Shown here: piece by piece, positions 11,581 to 23,800 of the stretch
Position numbering within the stretch: the stretch's first letter is position 1
Layout of the letters: every line of letters begins with the position of its first letter
Made by a program: the position numbers and the translations under genes
The notes under the pieces: generated by a model
Seen by the model: only the letters and a program-made list of their open reading frames with translations
Databases searched by the model: none
What the model was told of the DNA's origin: nothing
Assembly: GCA_964035545.1 (NCBI GenBank)
Contig: OZ037770.1
Location: 7,516,527 to 7,580,526, forward strand
Reading direction: 5' to 3'
Length of the DNA stretch: 64,000 nt
DNA from: Bugula neritina
Lineage: Eukaryota > Bryozoa > Gymnolaemata > Cheilostomatida > Bugulidae

Positions 11581-14500
11581 ATGCAGCTACTTATTTCATT
11601 CAGCTGTTTGGTTTTCTTGTATCTTCCAGTTTCTAGCGAAGGTGAGATATTATAAACTTTTAGTTGCATTTCTATACGAGTTAAATTTTAGCAGATCAGT
11701 ATGAGTAGTACATGATGCTAGTTGCTATATGTTCAGGGTTAATTCTATGCATGTAAAGTTTTAACAGATTATAGTTTTCATGTCAAGATGAAGTAATACA
11801 AGTAGATTCATTTCTCATAAATATCTTAAAGGTTGGCTTTTACAAGCATTTGTCTCAGACGCACTGGTAATCATCAGTGGAAAAGTCATAAAGCAATAGA
11901 ATTTCTAAGAGATTAACAAGACTGCTGAATTGACAATGTGTCATGGCGATTGAAACAAATAAAAAGTTTATGAATAAAGTTTATTTCAGATTAGAAAGTT
12001 GAATTGTGGTACAGACACTATACTACCACTTGCATTAGAAGTTGCCAAAGATGTGTTTAGTTTCAAAATAATTATGAGCTCTGGATACAATTTGTGACCA
12101 TTAGAAAAATCATTCAGGCAAAGACATCACTAACATTTCTTACTCTTAATTAAATTCAGCTAGCTTTTTGTTGTCTACCTTTCAAAAACAGCTTTTGAAA
12201 ACTATTTGTGGAGTATGCCCCTCAACATGGCAAGATTGAAAAATAGTTCGCATATACATTTAATGTAGTCTAATGTGACAATAGCTCCAGTGCGTAACCT
12301 TACAACTATTGTCTCAAGTTATACTCCATACAAAATATATCACGGAGTATAGCTGTATTGTAAACGTGAAATAATGTCTACTCTTTTGATATAGTTGAGC
12401 GAGCCAATATGTTTCTTTGTAATGTATCAGCCTTCTAAATATATCAATATCACAATCAATGTCTCTTGTGTTACGAAATAGTAGTCAAATTCACTCATCT
12501 ATCATTGTGTTGTAGTAATCAATATGAACTACAAATTGTAACAATGAAACAAATATTTTAATTAATTTCCTTCTTGCAGACTTGTGCTTTTGATCTTTTC
12601 ATAATAGAATTGTAGTACTTATCTATAAAATCTGCTGGAAAGAAGCAAGGCAAACTTTCAGATTTTAGTTGAAGTCAGCCAACGTATTTATATGGCCATT
12701 GCTCTTTACAATCACAAATTGAAATCCTATTCAAAAATTGTACATTTTATTTAGGATATGTCAAGAAATAATTGCTTTGCATTCACCCAAATACGACTCT
12801 CACAGATGACAATGTACGGTTATTTATATCCTTTTTTATTCTAAATTCTATGGATTTGGGCTATTCAAGAGTGGTTGCCTTTATGTAATTGCTGTTCACT
12901 GCTACTTGAAGCAGCCTTAGCAGTTCAACGGCTGCTGATTCAATTACCATCATCCTTACTATTATCCAAGGCAGGTAGTGACTTACCTGAAAGGTGAAAA
13001 CTCTCCATTCGTTTATTGTTATTTTCTCTCTACTAAATTGAATAGGGCGGTTGTCATAGGTCTAATTTCTCTGGTCACATCTGGCATTGCATAACTGTTT
13101 AGACTTCAGAGGAAACTAATAATTCATTTCATTCCTTTTATATAAAAAATATATATTAAAAGAATTATAATAAAAGATTAGATGCTAACAAATGACATAA
13201 TTAATTAATTTATTGTAGGTTGTTACTTGTTAGTATTGGTTTGTGTTTATAAATATTCAAGTGAATAAAATTGTGAAGGACATTTAATTTGGTGAGGAAT
13301 TATATAATATGGTGAGAGATATAATATATATATTATATATGTAATATGTATTACATATTATATACTCTTTAACACATAGTATATAATTCGATGAGGAATA
13401 CATGTATAATATTATCATCAAAGGCTATAATCTCAATGGTTTACACCAATCTTATGGTCCCAAGTTGTAGCAACTTTCATGTTACAGTGTCAGACGGTAC
13501 TATTCACAACATAACACTAGGGAGTCTAGAACCTATGATGGAAGAGATAGGTGGGAGTTTCAACACAAGCATGATTCCACTCAGCATGAAAGTGAGTTTA
13601 ATTTTATTACATAGTTAGGTTCCATTCAGTAGGGTTCTAAGTTTGTTAAATCCCACTACCGGAGCAGGACAGTGTGGAGGTAGTTGAGGATAAGTTGGTC
13701 AATTGGTGAGCTTTTTGACATTGATTACCATCGTTATTATGTGCATAAACTTTCTTATTGTAGCTCTTATATATATTATGTAATATAGACTTGAAGAAAA
13801 ACACAATTTGCTGATGCAAACTTTTATTCAGCTCGCAGTTATAAATTATCAAGTTACCATTACAAAATGACTACTAAGTTTTATTATGTATTTGTAATGT
13901 TGAACCTGGGTTGATGCTTTGGTAGTTATAAAAAGAGTCATAGTAGCTGAGGTGTTATGCTACATTCTACAACATGCACATTTAAAAACAACACCACACC
14001 TTTAAGCAAAACTAAACCCAGTGCCTTGCACTTATTGTTGTACTATTGTAAATGATATATATGCTCAGATGGAAAACAAGCTCTGCATTTGTTTTCAGCT
14101 CCAATTGCTTTTAATAATGATATATTAAGTTCTTACAAAATCAGGTTTTTTTTCCAAGGAATGTATAATTGAAGGTGATAAACTCTGGTTAGGTGTTATA
14201 ACATTCATCCTCACTCAACGTAAGGTTCAAGTTTGTATGGAACAAATTAAAAAAGTTTCAACAGTTACCAATCAGCCCATTTTTATTGTGCTCACGCAGT
14301 TGTATTATTACCAAACTCATCAATGGTTCAAAAAGCTTTGCTATTAACACATTTTAGAGAGTTAGAAGTCGTAGTTTATTGCTCATAGTTTTCAGTCTAG
14401 TTGTCGGGTTTGAACCCATTTCACCAGTCATCTGACATTGCTAGCGAGTCTCTCATTCCTAGAGGAGATGTAGAGGGAACACATTGCTGTCCGTATATTG

Positions 14501-17500
14501 CTAGTTGATTTGATCATCTTAATTTCTAGCCCCAATGTAGGTAGGCTAAGGTTTCCAGTATTGCCTTAGTATATGTATTGATGGTATCAGGTCAGTCCTA
14601 ATTATGTAAACTAGGTGAAAGGCCTCTGTGACACTGTATAGTCCGAGTGATATGATCTTATGCTGCAGGTTAACTCTAATTCAGTTCTACACAAGTTTTC
14701 TGTCCGGCTTGGTAAGATCACATCAACCAGAGTACATGTGCAAGTGTGGAGACATGAAGGCAGCAATAGATACAAGTTGATAAGAACCCGGGAACTAAAA
14801 GACTTACACGCAGGTATAAACGTGGTGAGTACTCAATATCTCTGCTACTGCATGTATGGAAATATAACTTCTCTGTGAAATAGATATTAGAATCTTCTTT
14901 TGTAAAACAGTTTAGTTTTTAAAAATTTGGGTTATTGACAAACTAAAAAACAGTTTAATATTACAACCTTAAATGGCAAAGTAGTTGAAAGTTATTGGTG
15001 AGTTTTTAGAGCCATTCAGTTGTTTGTGTATTGTACAGGAATGAAACGAGATACCTGGCCACTAATTGCAACGAGTGAAACTATTTCAAGCTTGTAAATG
15101 AGATCCTGGCATTGTTTTAAAGATATTTTAAATTTCCCAACAGATTATATCAATTTAACTCATCAGCTTTTTGGCACATCTGGACTCAGGTTTCATGATA
15201 TTACCAGTTGAGTTCAATTTAATCTCAAAAGCCACAGGCACAACGATATAGTATAAGTAACTTTACACTCTGGTATAAAACTGACTGTGACAGGAAATAA
15301 TATACATTAGAGCTTAAGATTTGTGTTCAATTCTGTACCTCTAGTTTATCTAAAACTCTGTCTATATCCTATTTTCATGTTGCATCTTAGCCTCAGTTTC
15401 CTACTGAAATATAGTGATATTTGCAGATGGAAGTGCTGTGGTACCTCACTGCTGGTGATTATGTAGGACTAAGCTGTAGTGGAAATTGCCCGGTATACAA
15501 AGATCCTTCCCAGCCAGCATTTGCCTCTAAGATAAAAATGTCAGACAGGCTGAGTAAGCAAGGGTTTTATGAAGGAATGGTTCTACTTTTTGATGACCCA
15601 CTACTAAAATCTAGGCTGGCATTGCAAGCTGAAGTTGGTAAGCTGCATATTTGAGATTTCACTTCCAAGTATGTGAATGTCATTTTATTCAGCTGTAGTC
15701 ATTGTGGTGCTAGTTTAAGAATTCATTGCATTCTATCAAATATAAATGTAGCTAGAAAGAAATAATAAATATTTTAATTACAAACAATAGAACTTTGCAG
15801 TGTAAGCATACGCATGTATTAAAGTGTAAGCATATACATGTATTAAAGTGTAAGCATGTACATGTATTAAAGTGTAAGCATATACATGTATTAAAGTGTA
15901 AGTATATACATGTATTAAAGTGTAAGTATATACATGTATTAAAGTATAAGCATGTACATGTATTAAAGTGCAAGCATATGCATGTATTAAAGTGTAAGCA
16001 TATATATGTATTAAAGTGTAATCATGTACATGTATTAAAGTGTAATCATGTATATGTATTAAAAAACAACTTGTTGAGTTCGAAGCATAGTCTAATAAGG
16101 TGATTAAAATTTCTGAAAGAACATTTTTATGTAGAAATAAATCAATTCAAGTGGAGAGACTTTCATTTTAGTATTTGTTTCAAGTTTGTAGTTAGTTAAA
16201 TACCTTACCCTATACTATACGCTTTTTATTCTATGCCCTATGTCATACAATACAGGGGATTCCTATACAGGGCATTCCTCCACTATATTATACTATACAG
16301 TGTATTCCTCCACTATATTATACTATACAGGGAATTCCTCCACTATATTATACTTAGATAAACCAAGTAAGAAGTTCCTAAGACCGGCTGAATCTCAGTT
16401 TGAAGGCTTCAATAATATCAAGATATTTGATAAGCAGATAATATAACTAACAAGTCATAAAATTAAATAAGGGAAATGTAATTACTTTTTTATGCTCTAC
16501 CATCTGCAGAAGTGAATGCTCTTCCACCCCCAACTACAGCCCAATATTCCGACCCACCTTCTAACACCAGTGACAAGTTGACTAAAACTACATCTCTGAC
16601 AACAGTTGGGGTCTTACCTGATACAGCTGCTAATGTAAGTTATATCCGCTCTTTAGTGATACAATACAGGCTGATTAATCAGCTATGTAGAGTATGTTTC
16701 TACTTAACTAGAAAGTAAAACTTTGAAATACCTTTTGAGATATTGAATTGCTGCTAGAATAGACCTACATTCAGGTTGTAGATGCTTCCATACAGTATAA
16801 ATATTTCAATTAATTGCTGCAAGAAGCTGATGCCTGCTCTTTTGGCATTAAATTTTTGTTATTTTAATTATACATCTTTTTGTTATCTAAAAGTTAAATA
16901 TTTGTCTAAAATGTTGTTTTATAATGAATGTACTATTCTTTTGCAGCAATGTGATGTATTCTATGTAAAGAATATGCACATTTTCAGCTATATATAACAT
17001 TCTGACCTAGTTTTGTAACATCGCCACATATTTATTACATCACTAAGTTTCTTAACATATGGTGTTTTAGTTAATAAAATATAATTATGTTCAAATGGTT
17101 CTGTTAGACTGCAGATCAATAAGTTGAAGTTGTATGTTCCAAACAGGCACTGGTTGGCTCCAGAGATACGTGGTGGGTGGTTATTGGTGCAGCAACAGTG
17201 ATAGTGATACTTTGTGTGGCTCTGGTCCTAGTAGCTGCCTGCAAGTGGAGGTTAGTTCATCTTTCTCTTAGCTAGTGACATCTGCCCTAAACCTTTGTTT
17301 CAAGAAAATCCATTGCCCGATGCCTTCGGTCGAAAAAAATTTAGACCATTTTAGGTACTCCTTGAGGAATATACACACACTAGGTACTCCTTAAGGAATA
17401 TACACACACTGGGTACTCTTTAAGGAATATACACACACTGGGTACTCCTTAAGGAATATACACACACTAGGTACTCTGTAAGGAATATACACACACTAGG

Positions 17501-19243
17501 TACTTCTTAAGGAATATACCCACACTAGGTACTCTTTAAGGAATATACACACACTAGGTACTCCTTAAGGAATATACCCACACTAGGTACTCCTTAAGGA
17601 ATATACTCACACTAGGTACCACTTAAGGAATATACACACACTAGGTGTTCCTTAAGGAATATACACACACTAGGTACTCCTTAAGGAATATACACACACT
17701 GGGTACTCCTTAAGGAATATACCCACACTAGGTACCACTTGAGGAATATACTCACACTAGGTACTCCTTAAGGAATATACTCACACTAGGTACTCCTTAA
17801 GGAATATACCCACACTAGGTACTCCTTAAGGAATATACTCACACTAGGTACCACTTAAGGAATATACACACACTAGGTGTTCCTTAAGGAATATACACAC
17901 ACTAGGTACTCCTTAAGGAATATACTCACACTAGGTACTCCTTAAGGAATATACTCACATTAGGTACCACTTAAGGAATATACACGCACTAGGTGCTTCT
18001 TAAGGAATATACACACATTTTTGCACTTCGCACTTCTTTCAATTCTAACTGCAGTTTAAGAATCAAGTTGAATCTATGTTTCAAGTAAAATGCCCATCAC
18101 TGGGTGAACTTTAAGAGTGACTTGAAAAGTAACTTAAAATATAATGACTTGAATTGGGTGACTTAAAGGTTGATTTTATAACCAAACTACATATTTGTAA
18201 GCTTTTCAGGAACAGTTTCGTTTTCTCTGTGGCCTTAATGTAGACTGGTTACTGGCCCACCAGCTTTTCTCTGTATATATAACATAAAACATTTATTTGC
18301 TTCAGCAGCTTTTCTATGATGTAGCTGTCCCTATTCATGTAGTAAGCACTTCTGTGTGCCTGCAAGTTGTTGTATTTTTTTTAAATTTCTCTGCTGCCAA
18401 GTAACTTTCGTTTAATTCACATGATTGTTGTGTTTATTTCTAGTAGGACACTACAAGGCAGTTTCTAACTGGTGCTCAAGAAATCTCTAATTAAACTAAA
18501 AGTGTATTTATGCTTATACAGCATGACTTCCAGTTTGAGTCATTACTATTTTAGTTTAATGTAATGCATAAATGACATAGCAGAATAAACACATATTATG
18601 TAAGTATTAATATTTAGGAATAAGAAATCAGAAACATCTCGACGATTCTCTGCAGAAAACAGAACTCGTCTGTCGCATTCGGATATGCTAACAGTGGATG
18701 AAATTGAAGTGAGAAATGACCATGGCATAGCGACAGAGCATTCAGGTGAGTATAGAATAGGCTAATGTACAATGTATACTCTGTGGAATACTCCCTTGGA
18801 AAACTTTATGCTTAGGCTTACTGCTGCTGCTTGTATATCAGTATAGAGTATTTCTATACATGCTTAAAATATATGCTAGTTTATATAGTAATGCTAGATG
18901 CTTATATATTACTATACTAATATACGTATCTAGTTAGCCTAGGTGCTTACAATTTCACAATACTAAATTATTATATATTAGCATATACAGAAATCTTAGA
19001 TGCTTACATAATGATGTAATGCACATAGTACCTACTGTTTATAATATATGCCTATATGCTTCTATATTAGCAATCATAGCATACATGTTTATGATTTACA
19101 TACGATTTACTGCCTATTGTCTCATAGTTGTAGCTACAATCTCCCCCACCAACGTACACCGTGAAACCACTGTTATATTTGACAATGGAGCTACCAACAT
19201 GCAAGAACCAATCACCTCACAGAATCTACAAGCTCTCACATGA
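11581..19243 (+). CDS. Type I membrane protein with unrecognised ectodomain (complete, eight exons)
   Basis: Exons 11581-11641, 13488-13591, 14669-14824, 15427-15637, 16510-16634, 17147-17250, 18618-18745 and 19134-19243 (stop) join in phase to 332 residues. Exon 1 is a signal peptide (MQLLISFSCLVFLYLPVSSE). Exons 2-4 encode a beta-rich ectodomain with FSVRL, VHVQVWRHEG and GDYVGLSCSGNCPV; the C-x3-C pair may form a disulfide. Exon 5 is a Pro/Thr/Ser stalk with N-glycosylation potential. Exon 6 is a membrane helix (VVIGAATVIVILCVALVLVA). Exons 7-8 form a basic, then Ser/Thr/acidic tail without the neighbour's tyrosine motifs. Exon 2 could instead start at 13380 (also phase-compatible, 36 more residues); 13488 has the better acceptor (CATGTTACAG). 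The last junctions have the same phases as the upstream receptor's, so the two may be diverged relatives. Function unknown. Confidence 0.75.
15800..16062 (+). repeat. 24-bp minisatellite (TATTAAAGTGTAAGCATATA core)
   Basis: About 11 copies with point variation, in the intron after exon 15427-15637. Frames across it on both strands are periodic and not genes. Confidence 0.9.
16245..16352 (+). repeat. Short tandem repeat of ATTCCTCCACTATATTATAC type
   Basis: Three to four copies of a unit of about 28 bp in the intron upstream of the stalk exon at 16510. Confidence 0.75.
17353..18016 (+). repeat. 29-bp minisatellite, about 23 copies
   Basis: Units contain GGAATATACACACACTAGGT and ACTCCTTAA. 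Variants (ACCACTT, GTTCCTT, CTCACAC) recur in blocks, indicating higher-order duplication. The array begins about 100 bases after the donor of the transmembrane exon 17147-17250. Confidence 0.92.
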
Positions 19244-19870
19244 TCTGTTATCAGCACGAATTTATGACGTTTTTCAAGACTGCAGCTCAGTCTATCGTGT
19301 GTTTTTATTATATTGATTCATCATCTGGTCAAACTACTACGTTGCAGCTCTATTCAGTTCACTTGTAGAGACAAAATGTTCATTGGGATATTAAAAGGGC
19401 TGATAATTTGACTCTAGTAAAGTCAAAATGTCAAGAGCTAGATTTCGATGCATATACAAACACTTCCCTAATTTCCAGTCAGTTTGCTAAATTCTATTCT
19501 GAAAATGGATTAAAATATGCTGGTCTCACATCTACTACAAAGTTCTGTCTCTATTTAGTGACCAGATGTTATAATTACTAAAAAATTGCATTCAGTAAAG
19601 CTATCAGCCTTTCTTTCTCAAGTCTAGATTTAAGGCAAGTGATTTTTTGCACCTCTCTAGTGTGAAGTTTCATATTTCAACTTTCTACACATTTATGAAC
19701 CTATTTATAAACCTACCTCCAAATGCAAATTGAAAGTTTTTCAAAGTTTCAGTTATTCTTTATATACTATGATTTTAGTTAGGTGTAATGGTTAATATTA
19801 TTACCAAAAGAATAAGTTTTTATTATAAACTTTTTGTAGTGTTATTTAAAAAAATAAACAAGCCTTATGG
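19244..19870 (+). other. 3' UTR of the second receptor gene
   Basis: Non-coding sequence after the stop, with AATAAA at 19853-19858. The next gene converges from the opposite strand with its stop at 20868, leaving about 1 kb with no recognised feature. Confidence 0.5.
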
Positions 19871-20867
19871 GCAGGTGTCATAAAGTGAAGCAGTGTCACA
19901 GACTCTGCTTGCTTCATAAGAAGCAACACAGTAGTACAAGCCCCATGGATCATCAAGTACGACAAAACTAGGACACGAAAATACCAACAGGCATTTGGTG
20001 TGCAATGCAGATAAAAGTCTACTTGCAGATATATGCAATAACATAGGATGTATTGGAGATGTAGTCAGAAATAAGCTATGATAAGCAACTGCTGCCTAGC
20101 ATTCGTCATAAATGTATTTAACAATTCAGCTATCAGTCAAATGTTTGATTCAAATTATCAATAATTACCGACATATAACTTGATAGTTCTATTTAATATG
20201 AATAGATTATGGTGCTGCTAAAGAAAAGAGAATTTATAGCAAGTATTTTATCATGTCTATTTGAGAAACAAGCCCCTTAAAAGCATCTGAAACTACCTAT
20301 TTGTCACTTGAATTAAACCAAAAATATAAAATAAGCATGAATTTCTAAAATATAGCAACAAATGTATTGCTGAGAAAAACAAGATCTATAAACTTGTACA
20401 ATTAGTTAAAGAAGCCTGAGACATAGAAAAATTAGAAGTATAATATAATTAATCAACAAATAGTAATTAAAGTAGAAGCCTGGCATTGATGAGTGGCCTT
20501 CCATGCTTGACTATATTTCAAGAGTTATCTTCCCTACATGACTGTTGTCGTGCAATAGGCTATGGCAAAAAAGAAAATGATCACAAAAACTTCTCAAGTC
20601 AGATGTTTGCATTTGATTGTTTTTATGAAACGTTCAATATCTAAATCAATTGCCATTTGGCTATTTCATGAGGCATGCTGGAAGACAACTGCTACTATGC
20701 TAAGCATAGAGAGTCACAGTATAGATGTGTTATTTAGTAAAAGGGTACTGATAAAGTACTGCGTACATCGCAAAAAACTGTCCATAAAATAAGCAAACCC
20801 TGAGGTGAAGGCACACCCCCTATGTAGCACCAAATTAAGGTGTAAATTTCCTAACATAATTAAATGT

Positions 20868-23800
20868 TTATAGATTTTGCCCATGTCTTTGGATGGTGGA
20901 TATAACATGCTGCATATCTTCTCTCGTTGTCATTGGACTCGCAACAATCATTCTGAAAAAGTTTACAAACTGCCCTTGGGGCTGGTAGCCAATCATCATA
21001 CTGCCAGTGACCTGCATTTGACCTTTGATTGCTGGAGCAACCTATCAACATAATTTTGATTATTTGTATATTAGTACAACACTAGCTATTAGTACTGCTG
21101 CTGCTGCTACTGCTACTACTGTTACTACTGCTACTATTACTACTGCTACTGCTGCTACTACTACTACTAATGCTACTACTACTACTGCTACTGCTACTGC
21201 TGCTACTGTTATTACTACTGCTACTGCTACTACTACTACTACTACTGCTACTACTGCTGCTGCTACTGCTACTACTACTGCTACTACTACTACTACTGCT
21301 ACTACTACTACTACTGCTACTACTACTGCTACTACTACTACTACTACTACTACTACTGCTGCTGATACTGCTGCTGCTGCTGCTACTAATACTGTTGAAA
21401 TAGAATAGCCATAATATTAATACACGTCTTACTTTAGAAAGTTTGTTCCACCAATCAGCATCCTCCACTTGTCCTCTCATGCTTGGTGGAATGTACCAGA
21501 AGCAAGTGTTTGTACATTCCTGCTTTTCAAACAAAAGTCTAAATCCTGGAGTTTCTGTCAGAAGTTGTCTCAAGTAAAGAGCATTGTCAAAGCATGACTC
21601 GATTCTTTCAGCCATTCCCGAGCTGCCGTAGGCTTTCCAAAGTAGCTATTGATGGAATAGAGGGCAGATATGTAACGTAATGTGGGTACATGCGTGTGTG
21701 TTACCTGCATGCACACATGTACATGAGCATATCTGCATAGGTACACTACAAACATGCATATACAAACATTATAACAAAGCGGGCGATGATAGAATATTTA
21801 ACAATATTCAAGTAAGCCTAGGGCTACACTGTGCGTATTTTCGCATGCGAACCTTTAAACCTCAAGTAGAAAAGGTGTCCACTGTAGCGTCAGTGAAATC
21901 GAAAAACTACTAGCTAATAATATTTGTATTAAACTTCACTGCTCGCCTTGTTGCTATAGCTACACTTGCGGGATAAATTAAGTTTTCATTTTTAAATCCC
22001 ACTCGGTTTCAATAAAACGCAATTTATTGAAATGTAGCATTAAATTAAGAAAGGTGGGCTCACTAAATAACTACCAGCCAATTAGGTGACGACGACAGAG
22101 ACGATTCACACCTGCGTTCAGAATGCTGAGCGACAAGTGCGAATATTTTCTCAACGCATACAGTGGACACCTTTTCTACTTGCGGTTTAAATGTTCGCAT
22201 GCGAAAATACGCACAGTGTGGCCCTAGGTTAAGTATTGGTGCTATACAACTAGGGAGAGACAACTCTTATGACTAGCTTAGCTTAAAACTATAACTAGAC
22301 ACAGAGGAGACAATTCCAAAGTACTCCAAAAACCTATCACCAGAGTTTCTAGAAGATTACACTATAGTTTCAGCTTTAGAATTGAGACATTCTTAATAAC
22401 TGAAGTGATAAAGATTTCCAGTTTATAAAAACTTCTGGTATTTCCTCGAACGCCTCCTATAAAAATACTTCTTAAATAAATGCTTTATAAAGTATTAAAA
22501 AATAGAATGCACACGGACCTATCTAATTATAATGTTATATTTCAGCAAATTTCTACACCCTTCATTTCCTGTATTAATAATCGATGGTTGATTGAGAAAT
22601 AGCTACAAGCCCTCCATATTCAATCTACTAATCGGAATATTTTAGTATCATTACCCATAATTTGAAAGCATCGATTTTCCTGCCACATTGTACAGATTTG
22701 TCTCCCGTGTCATAAGAACAATCATAGACTTTATCTTGCTGAAAGAGATATCTAGCACCAGCTGTGTGTGCCTCAGCAAGCAAGTTTTTCTACAGATTAA
22801 ACAATAAAACTTTATGACTAAAAGCTGAGCTAAGCTCCCTCTACCAACATTAGAACACTGTGTATGCTATCAGGTCCAAGTAAAATTCTGGTGTGAAATT
22901 CTCCAAGTGTTATGTCGGTATCAACCGTTATATACTGCAATAGAATCCTCTAACAATTAATGTTTAAAATCAAATTTCCAAATGTATGAATAAAATGGCT
23001 GACTTAGTTCAGCAAAAGAGTCCATTAGTCTATGTAGCCTGAGTAAGCAATGAAACATACGTGTTTAGTGATGAGGACAGCACATTGCAGTATAGCACCA
23101 GCCATCTTATGAGGATCCCAAGCTATAGAGTCTGCTCTTTCTATTCCTTTCATTTTATGTCTGCAAAATATAGAGAGATAGACCTTACTATGCAGGTAGA
23201 GAAACCAAACCAGGAGCTGCAGGAGTTAGCTTCTACCGTATCTCAACACTGAAGACAGGAAGTCTCATATCATATGAGTAATTACTGTGATTCAATAAAC
23301 ACTTTATAGCTATATTGAAACAATGAGTAAACATCACCACTTAGACAAATCACTCGTTGGCTTTCATTATTGCAAAAGTAAGCAACAAGGTAGCAGTAGA
23401 GTAGAAAAATATGCTTGAAAGTACTTTTAACTCAATATTAGGGTTTAGTATAGTTGATTTGAATTAAAAGTTATTAGATATTTCGTCCTTCAGATAATGA
23501 TTTTGCTAAAGAAGTTAATATTTAACCACAGATCTCGGGACTTGCATTTTTGCTTAGGCTGCCTTTACCAGAGCTAAACTGTTCCATAATTATATTTACT
23601 AAAGTATGGAGGCAATAATACTTGTGCAAAAATTAGAAATATGCAAAAAATTGAAAACTAGTCAGCATACACTCACCTGCGTTTAGAAGAGAAACTACTT
23701 ACCTGAGTTTAGAAGAGAAACTACTTACCTGAGTTTAGAAGAGAAACTACTTACCTGAGTATAGAAGAGAAACTACTTACTTGAGTTTAGAAGAGAAACT

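Noticed and set aside
13380-13487. 36-residue extension of exon 2 of the second receptor
   Set aside because: Phase-compatible, but its acceptor is weaker than the one at 13487 and it adds no recognisable domain; kept only as an alternative.
21082-21432. Poly-Ser continuation of the minus-strand frame after NKLSK
   Set aside because: A GTAAGA donor ends the exon at 21433; the Ser run is the trinucleotide repeat in the intron, and the next exon (21011-20868) restores the family's C-terminus.
23061-23252. 63-codon plus-strand frame
   Set aside because: It is the shadow of the minus-strand decarboxylase exon with the PLP lysine.
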